Positions 13,871 through 22,488 of a stretch of 55,569 nt of DNA are shown here, piece after piece. Source of the DNA: DATDXN01 sp035289305. GTDB lineage: Bacteria; Patescibacteriota; Microgenomatia; UBA1406; HO2-37-13b. Where the stretch lies: positions 1-55,569 of the forward strand of contig DATDXN010000001.1 of NCBI GenBank assembly GCA_035289305.1. Reading direction: 5' to 3'. Both the position numbers and the translations under genes were made by a program. The notes below the pieces were generated by a model. The model had not been told where the DNA came from. It was given only the letters and a program-made list of their open reading frames with translations, and made no database searches. How positions within the stretch are numbered: the stretch's first letter is position 1; every line of letters starts with the position of its first letter.

Positions 13871-16800
13871 ATGAGCGAGACTGGTGAAACTCCACAAGAG
13901 GCGGTTGAAAAACCAACTATATCCCCTCCCCCACCTGAAAATACTCCATCTCATGAAGCTCTTTTTCTTGAACAAGTAAAGGCCGAAAGTGTGCTACTTC
14001 ATCAATCTATCGATAAAATTGATCAATTATTTAAACTAAAACCTCCTCCTGTTGAGAGTAAACCCGAGGAAAAAAAACAAGACAAAAAACCCTATACATC
14101 TGAAGAATTAAAAATACAGCTTGAAAGAACAGTTCAAGATGCATATGCGCTTGTGAGCGAATTTAATGACCAGATTCCAAGGATACAGGAACAATTAGAT
14201 AACCTTCAAAAAATTGCTCTATCATCGCCTATTGCAATCGCCGAGTTTAACACGTCTTTGGATCGTATCAATGAATTTTGTGAAAAAGAGGATGCGCGCA
14301 AAACGAGAAAATCTATTGTTTTTCTCCAAAGAAAAGTTTGGGGTCTTAATCGAACCTACAATACAAAAAAACTACGAGAGGCCGGTTTTAATACAATAGC
14401 ACAGCTAAAAGAAAAACTTAAGGCTCTTCGACAACAAGAAAATAATCTACGACAAGAAGTGCGCAAACAAAAAATGAGCCTTCTTGGACTCGGCAGTATT
14501 GCCCACCGAACCGCCATAAAAGAGAAACAAACCCAGTTAGATCGCTTGCATACTCACGTTGACCTCTTAGAAACGCTCGATAGCGCTTTTCTTTTTGAAC
14601 GTGACCTTAGTGGTATCTCTATGGATCAAACCCTTGACACGCGATTGAAAGATGCTGAAATAAAAGATTTAAAAGTGTGTGTGGCACGAACAGTTATTGA
14701 AAAAATTCAAGCCCGATGCGCTCAACTTATCCAAGAAGCTGCTTCTGGAGAAACCGTCGGAGTAAAACTTGAAAATATCCAAATAGAAAAGCTCAATGAT
14801 GATTTCATTCAAAAATATGTCCTTCCGGCAATAGAAGAAGAAAAAAACAACTTGCAAGAACTCGGTAAAACTCGCTTTGAATATAGAACCCACTTTGACG
14901 AAATATCCAAAGAAGAAAACGTGAGAAAAGTCGTGAACATGGTACGAAGAAGTTTTGAGATGAAATTGCAAACGAGTTGGGATGATTCTGAAGAAGAAAG
15001 AAGAAGACAAGATGAATTCAGGGAGGAAATTGATAGCCTGCCGTATTTTTTACGAGGTATTGTCGAGCGCTTTTTGCTGTATGAAAATAAATCAATTAAT
15101 AATACTTACCAAGAGTTAGCGGGTTTTTTTGCCGATAGAACAAAAAATGTTATGTTGGACACGTACGATTTGTTTGAACAATTGAAACATCTTAAAAGAC
15201 AGGCATATCTCCCTTATGAGGCAAAAGAGGCAATTCTTCAAAACAGAAAAATTTTTGAGACCCAAGAAGAAAGCAAGCGTGCGCTTAGTGTTTTTATTGA
15301 AAATCTCGATATGAAAAGATTGCTTGTTTTCAAAGATAATCAAGAAATGCAAAACGTCTTTGGAAAAGAGAAGTTGGAGGAAGGATATAAATTTCTCGGG
15401 GAGCATATCATGCAGGAACTTATTGCAACGACAGAACACACGAGAGAATCGGTCCAACTGGGATATCAACTGATGAATTTCAAAACTCCTGAAACGATCC
15501 CAATTTTTATTATCAATGCCTACCGAGAACCGGGCTTTTCTGGAGAACGACCGTTTATCGGACTTGGCGTAAACTCTGAAGAAACATCACTTTTTTCTTT
15601 CATATCTTCTCTGGAAGACACAGAAACAAAACAACTTGAACATATTCCGGGATTACTTAATGCTATTGCCCTGATCAAAACTCATTCAACGTCATTTGCA
15701 CAAAACATGCTGAAAAATCCACAAACTGGCAAATGGGAGGATAATCCTGTCTGGAAACAAATTTGCCAAGAACTCCTTCGCACTGGTCTTTATTATCTTC
15801 AAACCGGAGACGAGAAAATGCAAGAATACCTTATGGGATTTTTTAAACATCTTGATGTTGATTTGAACGGTGTTTATGATGAAATGAAAACAATCTTGCA
15901 AACTCAATCTGCAAGAACTCTTCTTGTGTATACTCTCCTTGACTGCTGTGTCAGAAGGTCTCAAGGTAAAGATCAAAAAGCCGCCGAAGTACTCCTCCGA
16001 TCATATGACCAAACAGATGTATTAATAAAACAAGTTATCAAAGATACTACTCCAAAATTGTTTGCTTTATTCATCAATCAAGATTACCCAATCGATCAAA
16101 ATATTAAAGATCTAGGTAAGATTTTAGAAAAAACACCTCAAGAAATCAACCAAACACTTTACTTTTTAAGAGAATTACAAAAACTCGGCCATTACTATAA
16201 TGCAGGAAATTGGGCAATTCTTGATGTTTATTTCGGGCTTGCAAAAAATCCTCAAGTCCTAACGCTCGTTCAAAAATTGCATGAATACGGATATAGCTTT
16301 GATCTTGCTCACGCGTCATTAATTCCTGATATGATCACTCATCAAGAACAGTTGGTCTCTTCTATTGAAACTATCAGTAGTGCTTTTCCCACGTTCCGTT
16401 ACTATCTTTTTGTCGAAACGCGTTTTAATCCAAATACAAATACCAGTAAGCTTGTATATGTCACAGATCCGTACACATTACTTTTAAGACAAGTATCGAT
16501 TAAAGATCTTTTAGAGAAAACTCAAAGTGAAGAACTGCCTGTAATCTTTTTTGAGAGAGCGTTTCACTATTTTTTACGACAAGATACGGATAAGCGAACT
16601 ATCGATCCATTCCACGCGTTAAGCTTTCATGAGAACATGCGCAGACTTGCGACTGAACTCTTTGACCCCTCTGGAAAATTAAAAGAATACGAATATTTCT
16701 ATACTACACAAGAAGCTCTCCAGTACCTCGCGAGAAAACCTGATAAAATCGATGAATTTCTCAACTTACCTACTTCTTGCTCCCATCTTTTTTCAGTTCT

Positions 16801-19084
16801 TTTTGCTAAAGATGAACCACTGTATAGCAATAGAGACAACATTATAAAAAATATTTTTAAAAATGGCAATGTATTGGCCCGTGCACAAGAGATTGAAACT
16901 ATCTTCACAAAAAAAGTCCCCCTTTGGGAACAATTATATCTTTTCACTGAAACCCGACTAGGAATAAACTTAGCAACCTCGATAAGTCAATATCCCCTCA
17001 CACAAATCGTGGGTATCCCGCTAACACAGCTTGTTGAACAACATAAGGCGGAAAAACAAAGAAATCCACAAGGGCTTACCCAACTTGAATCTATGATAAA
17101 AAGTGCCGAAGTGATCCAAAAATTGGAATCAGGCTCTGTAAATGTTGTCCCCTTTTGCAATTTATATGGTTCATATAAAAAACTTGTATACAAGGATTTC
17201 TTAGAAAAATCGATCAAATTATCAAGAGATGAGAAACAAAAAGCAGCAGCAGATGTTAGAAATCGTAACCTATCTCAAACACAACTTCTCCTTGCGGGCG
17301 GGACCTATATCCATGGATCATCAATTGACGCCATTGAATCGATATTATTAAACGGTAATTTACCTCGCGAAGCATTGGGAGAAAGAGCCATCACTGATGC
17401 TTATCCCTTTCATACAGACTTCGCCTGTCTGACGCAAGCTTTTATCACTGCACAAGCAAATACTACAGATGTATTTACTAAATCTCTATCCGGAAGCTAT
17501 GGCCAAGGAGGAAAATTTGGAGCAGATGGACAACTTTTCTATATATATAGAAGAACGCCTGATGCATACGAAGGAAACAAATACTATGGTGTTTCTCAAG
17601 ATCACGCGTTAATTTTAGGAGGTATGCCGGCGACTGAAATTTCGGGAATTACATTAAGAAACCCTGAAAAAACCCTCGAAACGGTAAAAAGAGCGATTTT
17701 AGAAAATGGGTTTTATATTCCCGTCTACGACTTACATGGCAATTTGCTATGTGCTCCAGCAAGTTACGATGAACTAAGAAAAGAATTTAACTACGATATA
17801 CCTGTTAATGTGTGGGATTATTCTCTCAAAACTGGCGAGCAACTCGGTAGTAATGTTGGAGGAGAATTTACCGTTCCCGCTCAAGAAGGACCAGTAAAAT
17901 ATTACGTCAAATTTCCAAGATCAGACGATACAACACATTTGTGGAATGAACAATTGGCTGATAACATCTACCGATATTTAAGAATACCAGTCCCGGAAAC
18001 TGAAATTATAAGAACAAGTACATCTTATGGTCATGCTTCTCGCCTAGTTCCCAAAGATCAAGAAACTAAACTGGCCGAGCTCAAAAATGGTTTTATCGCC
18101 GACGCACTTCTTGCTAATTGGGACATTGTAGCAAACAGCGGAAACACTATTTCAAGCGACGGCATACTCATAAGAATTGATAACGGTGGAGCTTTACTTT
18201 TCAGAGCACGAGGAGAAAAAAAGACTAATTTTGGTGAAACAGTCATGGAGCTTGAAACGATGAAAACAAGTTATCCCGATCTCACGCAGGAAGATATACA
18301 AAACCAACTCATAATGCTTCGTGAAAAATTTACCGATCATGCAATAGATCAGTTGGTAGACTCTGTGAGACTAGACACAACAGATAGAGAATACCTCAAA
18401 AAAACATTAAAACAAAGAAGAGATTATATTTTGGGCTATTATACTAATGAAATAAAAACAACTGAATCGAAAGAAGTTTCAATTGATGGAAAACAAATTC
18501 AAGTCTATCTAAAAGCAGATATTCTGGATGATGCAGCGATTTCAAGAGTTATACCCGAATGGACAAAACTAATCAACGAAGAAGGCTATCAGCATAATCA
18601 AGTACTCCTCGGAGAACATATAAAAAATACGGTGCATGTCCTCAAGCAGCTTCCAGAATATGTATCCTTATCTGAAGAAGAAAAAAATATAGCTCTTGTC
18701 GCCAGCCTATTTCATGATTTCGGCAAACCAACCGGTAGAAAAAGAGAAAGTATACCTCGAGATTTTGACCACGAGATTCCAAGCGCCCAGGTTGCAGCAG
18801 CATACATGCAAAAATGGCAATATCAACAATCAGATATTGCCATGGCTGTCCAAACGATTATCAATGATGGAATTGTATCGGATATAGCCCGGGACAAAGT
18901 AAGAGATCGAAGAAAAAATATTACTCCTCAACAACTCAAAGATGCGGTTAATGGAAACCTTGCTGTATTGAAAATACTGAAAGCAGTTAATAAGGCAGAT
19001 GTGATAGCTACAGTCGGCGTTGAAGGTTTTAAAACCATAGAAAATGCGTATAATCAATATTTTGAGGAGGTTTTGAAAGAATAA
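13871..19084 (+). CDS. Giant multidomain protein: coiled coils, ART-like, kinase-like and HD domains
   Basis: A 1,737-residue protein without signal peptide or membrane helices, so cytosolic unless exported otherwise. Residues 1-75 are disordered and Pro/Glu-rich. About 75-340 are coiled coil and about 340-1130 are helical with no family I recognise. About 1140-1310 resemble an ADP-ribosyltransferase-type fold: GTYIHGSSIDAIESILLNGN, then GGMPATEISGITL. About 1343-1545 resemble a HipA/PI3-4-kinase-like domain: YYVKFPRSDD (possible ATP lysine), LADNIYRYLRIPVPETEI, the loop ANWDIVANSGN and RIDNGGALLFRARG, where the Asp would bind metal. About 1575-1730 form an HD phosphohydrolase: His in KNTVHVLKQL, LVASLFHDFGKPTG near 1615. 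ART and kinase assignments are motif-level inferences; HD is firmer. Possible roles are stress signalling, phage defence or an effector. The next gene boundary is the DUF763 mosaic. Confidence 0.75.
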   Translation: MSETGETPQEAVEKPTISPPPPENTPSHEALFLEQVKAESVLLHQSIDKIDQLFKLKPPPVESKPEEKKQDKKPYTSEELKIQLERTVQDAYALVSEFNDQIPRIQEQLDNLQKIALSSPIAIAEFNTSLDRINEFCEKEDARKTRKSIVFLQRKVWGLNRTYNTKKLREAGFNTIAQLKEKLKALRQQENNLRQEVRKQKMSLLGLGSIAHRTAIKEKQTQLDRLHTHVDLLETLDSAFLFERDLSGISMDQTLDTRLKDAEIKDLKVCVARTVIEKIQARCAQLIQEAASGETVGVKLENIQIEKLNDDFIQKYVLPAIEEEKNNLQELGKTRFEYRTHFDEISKEENVRKVVNMVRRSFEMKLQTSWDDSEEERRRQDEFREEIDSLPYFLRGIVERFLLYENKSINNTYQELAGFFADRTKNVMLDTYDLFEQLKHLKRQAYLPYEAKEAILQNRKIFETQEESKRALSVFIENLDMKRLLVFKDNQEMQNVFGKEKLEEGYKFLGEHIMQELIATTEHTRESVQLGYQLMNFKTPETIPIFIINAYREPGFSGERPFIGLGVNSEETSLFSFISSLEDTETKQLEHIPGLLNAIALIKTHSTSFAQNMLKNPQTGKWEDNPVWKQICQELLRTGLYYLQTGDEKMQEYLMGFFKHLDVDLNGVYDEMKTILQTQSARTLLVYTLLDCCVRRSQGKDQKAAEVLLRSYDQTDVLIKQVIKDTTPKLFALFINQDYPIDQNIKDLGKILEKTPQEINQTLYFLRELQKLGHYYNAGNWAILDVYFGLAKNPQVLTLVQKLHEYGYSFDLAHASLIPDMITHQEQLVSSIETISSAFPTFRYYLFVETRFNPNTNTSKLVYVTDPYTLLLRQVSIKDLLEKTQSEELPVIFFERAFHYFLRQDTDKRTIDPFHALSFHENMRRLATELFDPSGKLKEYEYFYTTQEALQYLARKPDKIDEFLNLPTSCSHLFSVLFAKDEPLYSNRDNIIKNIFKNGNVLARAQEIETIFTKKVPLWEQLYLFTETRLGINLATSISQYPLTQIVGIPLTQLVEQHKAEKQRNPQGLTQLESMIKSAEVIQKLESGSVNVVPFCNLYGSYKKLVYKDFLEKSIKLSRDEKQKAAADVRNRNLSQTQLLLAGGTYIHGSSIDAIESILLNGNLPREALGERAITDAYPFHTDFACLTQAFITAQANTTDVFTKSLSGSYGQGGKFGADGQLFYIYRRTPDAYEGNKYYGVSQDHALILGGMPATEISGITLRNPEKTLETVKRAILENGFYIPVYDLHGNLLCAPASYDELRKEFNYDIPVNVWDYSLKTGEQLGSNVGGEFTVPAQEGPVKYYVKFPRSDDTTHLWNEQLADNIYRYLRIPVPETEIIRTSTSYGHASRLVPKDQETKLAELKNGFIADALLANWDIVANSGNTISSDGILIRIDNGGALLFRARGEKKTNFGETVMELETMKTSYPDLTQEDIQNQLIMLREKFTDHAIDQLVDSVRLDTTDREYLKKTLKQRRDYILGYYTNEIKTTESKEVSIDGKQIQVYLKADILDDAAISRVIPEWTKLINEEGYQHNQVLLGEHIKNTVHVLKQLPEYVSLSEEEKNIALVASLFHDFGKPTGRKRESIPRDFDHEIPSAQVAAAYMQKWQYQQSDIAMAVQTIINDGIVSDIARDKVRDRRKNITPQQLKDAVNGNLAVLKILKAVNKADVIATVGVEGFKTIENAYNQYFEEVLKE

Positions 19085-19088
19085 TCTT

Positions 19089-19150
19089 ATGTCTCACGCG
19101 GTAGTGCGACATTCACCCTCGACTACGGCACGGATGAAAATGGCTGTTTA
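19089..19150 (+). repeat. Degenerate copy A of the DUF763 gene 5' end
   Basis: Begins ATG at 19089 and matches the start of the DUF763 gene (21313) through ATTCACCCTCGACTACGGCAC, with a further match TGGCTGTTT at its end. A one-base deletion breaks the frame. It is closer to copy B (shared TCACGCGGTAGTG) than to the intact gene. Its end overlaps the stop codon of the ATPase gene. Confidence 0.8.
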
Positions 19151-20443
19151 TTTGTTTGAATAGAGAAATTCCGCTGCGGACAGTATGTTTATTTCATGAG
19201 ATGTGTGTATTCGTGGCTTCTCTAAGGTTAAAAGATTAAGATTATGACAATGTAAATCCTCGGCTGCTTTTATAAGCGCCCTCTCTTCTCTTTTTTTTGT
19301 TTCCTCATCAGCCAGATCAAAACATACCTGATATAATGCCGTGGTTTTTCCCCCGCTCACTATAACAAAATCAACTTCGTTGCCTTTGTCATCTTTGTAG
19401 TAATGTATGGTTTCATTTTTTTTCGCCAATGCATGAAATATGGTATTTTCAAACAGCCTGCCCATATTTTGAGAAAACTTTGTTGACAGCGCTGTCATAA
19501 ATCCAGTGTCTACAAAATATGCTTTTCGTGGATATTTGAGTTGGTTTATGACCGCTGGATGATGAATATACAACTCATTCATGAAATACGAGCTTTCTAT
19601 ATAGAAAAGATAATTGTCTACGGTTGACTTTCCTACTGGAATACCCATGCTCTTTAAAGAGTTGGCTAGTTTGGATATCGTTATATAACTTGAATTGAGC
19701 AGCAATTTAAGCAGTGTCCGAAGCGCAGTGTCGTTATTTATTTTGTACCGCTCCGCTATATCGCGTTGTACTACGGTCTGAAAATAGGATTGTAAAAGCT
19801 CCTGTTTTTTCTCTTGTGCCGTTAATACCACAGCCGGCAACGCCCCATAAATGAGATACTCATCAAAAAGAAATCTGAAACGTGCCATTTCGTCTTTGAC
19901 AAAGGCTAGTTTCTCAAAATCTATAGTGGTTTTTTTGAAGCGTAAAAATTCCTTGAATGTCAGCGGACTTACTTTTATTTCCCATGCCCTGCCTCGAAGC
20001 TCTGTTGGAAGCTCAGCACTACTCATTTTTGATGATGAACCCGTTATAAAAAGCCGTATTGATTCTGTATCAAGTATCCGACGCACCCATTGTGACCAGT
20101 TGGGAATAAGTTGCAACTCGTCTAAAAAGAGATATATGGGTTTCTTGCCATAAACCGCCTGTATTTCAGGTATGAGATCGGTCAAAAGATCGGTAGAAGG
20201 TGAAAGTATCCGCTCATCTTCACAGTTTATATACACCACCTCATCACGAGAGTGTGTTTGCAATAATTTTTCTATAGCCTGGTACAGTAAATAAGTCTTC
20301 CCTACTCGTCTAAAACCTGTTATAACGGTAGCATACTGCATCTGTGATTGCTCCGACGTATCCACATGTATATCACGAGCTATCACTGAAGGTAATTTTC
20401 TGTCTTTCCACTCGTACAAAAGTGTTTTCAATATTTGGTTCAT
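19148..20443 (-). CDS. AAA_14/DUF4143 ATPase
   Basis: A 431-residue P-loop ATPase. The Walker A loop is ITGFRRVGKTYLLYQA, the Walker B strand is KPIYLFLDELQLIPNW, and sensor-type LFITGSSSKMSSAELPTELR follows. The C-terminal DUF4143 part has DIAERYKINN, a winged-helix region and NEVDFVI, a nuclease-like motif found in this family. Such genes are common, patchily distributed and often single; their role is unsettled (proposed in defence or toxin-antitoxin-like functions). It lies antisense between copies A and B of the DUF763 5' end, with a perfect 10-bp inverted repeat at its start, and looks like an inserted cassette. Confidence 0.9.
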   Translation of the reverse strand: MNQILKTLLYEWKDRKLPSVIARDIHVDTSEQSQMQYATVITGFRRVGKTYLLYQAIEKLLQTHSRDEVVYINCEDERILSPSTDLLTDLIPEIQAVYGKKPIYLFLDELQLIPNWSQWVRRILDTESIRLFITGSSSKMSSAELPTELRGRAWEIKVSPLTFKEFLRFKKTTIDFEKLAFVKDEMARFRFLFDEYLIYGALPAVVLTAQEKKQELLQSYFQTVVQRDIAERYKINNDTALRTLLKLLLNSSYITISKLANSLKSMGIPVGKSTVDNYLFYIESSYFMNELYIHHPAVINQLKYPRKAYFVDTGFMTALSTKFSQNMGRLFENTIFHALAKKNETIHYYKDDKGNEVDFVIVSGGKTTALYQVCFDLADEETKKREERALIKAAEDLHCHNLNLLTLEKPRIHTSHEINILSAAEFLYSNK

Positions 20444-20472
20444 AGGACAATGATATCATATAATTGTCCTAT
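20442..20472 (-). promoter_or_regulatory. Operator-like inverted repeat over the ATPase start
   Basis: ATAGGACAAT (20442-20451) and its exact complement ATTGTCCTAT (20463-20472) with an 11-nt AT-rich spacer. On the minus strand the spacer supplies a TATGAT -10 box 11 nt before the ATG, and one arm touches the start codon, so bound protein would block both transcription and initiation. Confidence 0.6.
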
Positions 20473-20531
20473 TTGCAAGACGATTTTCAGACCATTTTTA
20501 AGGACGGTAGAGGCGGTAAAATAGTAAGAAT

Positions 20532-20615
20532 ATGCTTTCACGCGGTAGTGTGACATTCACCCTCGACTACGGCACCTGCCCGCGGTGGCTTTTTAAGCCC
20601 GTTTTGAAAGGCTAA
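20532..20615 (+). pseudogene. Copy B: truncated 5' end of the DUF763 gene
   Basis: A 27-codon frame MLSRGSVTFTLDYGTCPRWL followed by FKPVLKG and a stop. It is homologous to the first 22 codons of the intact gene at 21313 (MLTRGIATFTLDYGTCPRWL) and diverges directly after. It is a direct repeat in the same orientation as copies A and C and marks the boundary between the ATPase and NYN modules. Confidence 0.85.
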
Positions 20616-20623
20616 AACACATA

Positions 20624-20652
20624 TTGACAGCGAAATTATGCTGTGATAATAT
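20624..20652 (+). promoter_or_regulatory. Consensus promoter of the intermodule RNA
   Basis: TTGACA (20624-20629), a 17-nt spacer and TAATAT (20647-20652) in GTGATAATATAT. Predicted start near 20659. This is among the most classical -35/-10 pairs in the window. Confidence 0.65.
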
Positions 20653-20658
20653 ATATAT

Positions 20659-20738
20659 ACTCCTCTTGAGAGATACATCTCAAGAAAGAATTTTGTTAAG
20701 CTAATCCCCCCTGGTTCATCCGACCCAGGGGTTTTATT
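20659..20738 (+). ncRNA. Candidate structured small RNA or leader upstream of the NYN gene
   Basis: About 80 nt with no plausible reading frame. Stem 1: TCTTGAGA (20664-20671) pairs exactly with TCTCAAGA (20678-20685) around GATACA. Then an A/T-rich single-stranded stretch, then a GC-rich terminator stem (20708-20731) and a U-rich tail. It could be a free-standing RNA with its own promoter and terminator, or an attenuator leader of the NYN gene that starts at 20772. The sequence does not decide between these. Confidence 0.5.
20708..20738 (+). terminator. Rho-independent terminator
   Basis: CCCCTGG (20708-20714) and CCAGGGG (20725-20731) with a 10-nt loop, followed by TTTTATT. The best intrinsic terminator seen in the window. 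Confidence 0.8.
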
Positions 20739-20771
20739 GCACGAAAACCTTTCCTCACGTAGAATATAGCT

Positions 20772-21311
20772 ATGAGCAACCCACTTGTTCAGTTTGACGG
20801 AAGTAATTTTTACAAGACGTTTAAAAAGATACTTCCTAAGGTGCACCTCACAACGTTTGATTATCGCGGACTTGCTCGATTTCTCTCACATACTAAAACC
20901 GATCATGTCATTTATTACGTCGGAGAAGTCAAAAAATACCCCGATAACAAAAAATCACAAATCCTCTATTCTAGCCAACAAAAGCTTTTTACCCATTTGC
21001 GAAAACAAGGTGTAGAGATAAAGCTGGGATATTTATTAAAAACAGACAATATATATCATGAAAAAGGTGTTGATGTACAGATGGCGGTTGATATGGTCCG
21101 CAGAGCAATAAAAAAAGAATATCATACGTGCTATCTCATTTCATCCGACACTGATCTTCTTCCTGCAATACAAACAGCGAAAGACGAAGGGAGAAAAATA
21201 ATATATGTCGGGTTCGAACATTTTATCAGCCGCGCTCTTTTGAAAAATTGTTCTGCATATCGGATATTAAAAAAAGAAGATCTATTACGTTTTTCAGGAA
21301 AGAAAAAATAA
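20772..21311 (+). CDS. NYN/LabA-type (PIN-like) endoribonuclease domain protein
   Basis: A 179-residue single-domain protein of the NYN/DUF88 family. The acidic residues of the fold are present: LVQFDGSNFYKTF (first Asp and Asn), EKGVDVQMAVDMV (central Asp pair) and LISSDTDLLPAIQTAKDEGR (C-terminal SSDTD). Family members are metal-dependent nucleases or RNA-processing factors. The gene sits between DUF763 copies B and C, after an RNA with its own promoter and terminator, and one base before the DUF763 start, so it may be co-transcribed with DUF763. Its partner RNA, if any, is not proven. Confidence 0.88.
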   Translation: MSNPLVQFDGSNFYKTFKKILPKVHLTTFDYRGLARFLSHTKTDHVIYYVGEVKKYPDNKKSQILYSSQQKLFTHLRKQGVEIKLGYLLKTDNIYHEKGVDVQMAVDMVRRAIKKEYHTCYLISSDTDLLPAIQTAKDEGRKIIYVGFEHFISRALLKNCSAYRILKKEDLLRFSGKKK

Positions 21312-21312
21312 T

Positions 21313-22488
21313 ATGCTTACCCGTGGTATTGCAACATTCACCCTCGACTACGGCACCTGCCCGCGGTGGCTGTTTGAGCGGATGGTCAAGCTCGGCAGGG
21401 AAATGATATATATTATGGTGAGCGAATACGGCGCAGATGAAGTGGTGAAGCGCATCGCAAACCCTGTATGGTTTCAGTCTTTGGGGACAGTCCTCGCATT
21501 TGACTGGAATGCGTCGGGTTTGACTACCATTTTGACCGCAGCGCTGAAGGAAGCTATTCGCGGCAGCGAGCGAGACCTCGGGCTTTTCATCTGCGGCGGC
21601 AAGGGCAAAACATCACGCAAAACTCCGGATGAAATTGTCGGCTGGGGCGACCACGCACAAATTCCTACACCATCAATAAATAGTCTGGTCTACAATTCCA
21701 AAATGGCAGCAAAAGTAGATAGCAGTCTCGTGCAAGACGGTTATCAGATATACCATCATGCGTTTTTCTTTTCACGCACTGGCGCTTGGGCAGTCGTACA
21801 ACAGGGCATGAATACCGATAGCCAAACCGCACGGCGCTACCATTGGCACAGTGAAAATGTACATGATATTGTCTGTGAGCCTCATTCGGGCATTTCCACC
21901 CAAGAGCTCTCGCCTACCGTTGATCTGACCGCGCGAAAAAGTGGAAAAAACAGAGAGATAAGCTCTGGCCTTATCCAGTCCCAAAGCTACGCTGAACTCC
22001 TCTCTGATATGCGTATTCTTCGCAAACATTCCTCCAAACTCTCACGCATGATACATATAGGAAATGATCAAGAACAACTGACATTGCTTGACCTTTTTGA
22101 TATTCCATTTACCACCCATCCTGTTGTGGGGGAGAAAAAATATACCTATCTTGAAAAAATACTGTATACGCTCACTGAAACAAAGCCCCAAAACTATGAG
22201 GCGATCCTTGCACACAAAGGTGTCGGTCCTGCCACCATGCGGGCTTTAAGCCTCGTGGCGGAGGTAATTTATGGAGCGCCACCTTCGTATGAGGACCCTG
22301 CGCGCTATTCATTCGCCCACGGCGGCAAAGACGCGATCCCCTACCCCGTCGATACCAAAACCTACGATACGTCCATTGCGTTTTTCAAAAAAGTAGTCGC
22401 AAAACTGAAGCTATCTCCATTTGAAAAACAGCGCATTGTGCATAAATTGGAGAAAAAAGGCTCTATCCTACCTTTTCAGTCACCGTAA
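21313..22488 (+). CDS. DUF763 protein (intact copy C of the repeated 5' end)
   Basis: A 391-residue protein of DUF763, a family of archaea and some bacteria with no established function. The N-terminal signature is TRGIATFTLDYGTCPRWLFE, then RMVKLGREMIYIM and FQSLGTVLAFDWNASGLTT. A helix-hairpin-helix-like element, LAHKGVGPATMRALSLVAEV (near residue 300), suggests contact with nucleic acid. Length and core look complete. The first 44 to 60 bases are the same sequence found as partial copies at 19089 and 20532. The 3' end overlaps the convergent carbonic-anhydrase-like gene by 26 bases. Confidence 0.88.
   Translation: MLTRGIATFTLDYGTCPRWLFERMVKLGREMIYIMVSEYGADEVVKRIANPVWFQSLGTVLAFDWNASGLTTILTAALKEAIRGSERDLGLFICGGKGKTSRKTPDEIVGWGDHAQIPTPSINSLVYNSKMAAKVDSSLVQDGYQIYHHAFFFSRTGAWAVVQQGMNTDSQTARRYHWHSENVHDIVCEPHSGISTQELSPTVDLTARKSGKNREISSGLIQSQSYAELLSDMRILRKHSSKLSRMIHIGNDQEQLTLLDLFDIPFTTHPVVGEKKYTYLEKILYTLTETKPQNYEAILAHKGVGPATMRALSLVAEVIYGAPPSYEDPARYSFAHGGKDAIPYPVDTKTYDTSIAFFKKVVAKLKLSPFEKQRIVHKLEKKGSILPFQSP

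Noticed and set aside
13871..19084. Giant protein as a phage tail or tape-measure protein
   Set aside because: No other phage structural gene is nearby, and the C-terminal HD domain with ART- and kinase-like motifs argues against it.
21205..21225. GGGTTCGAACAT, like a tRNA T-arm
   Set aside because: It lies within the NYN gene, and no acceptor, D or anticodon stems can be drawn around it. No tRNA was found in the window.
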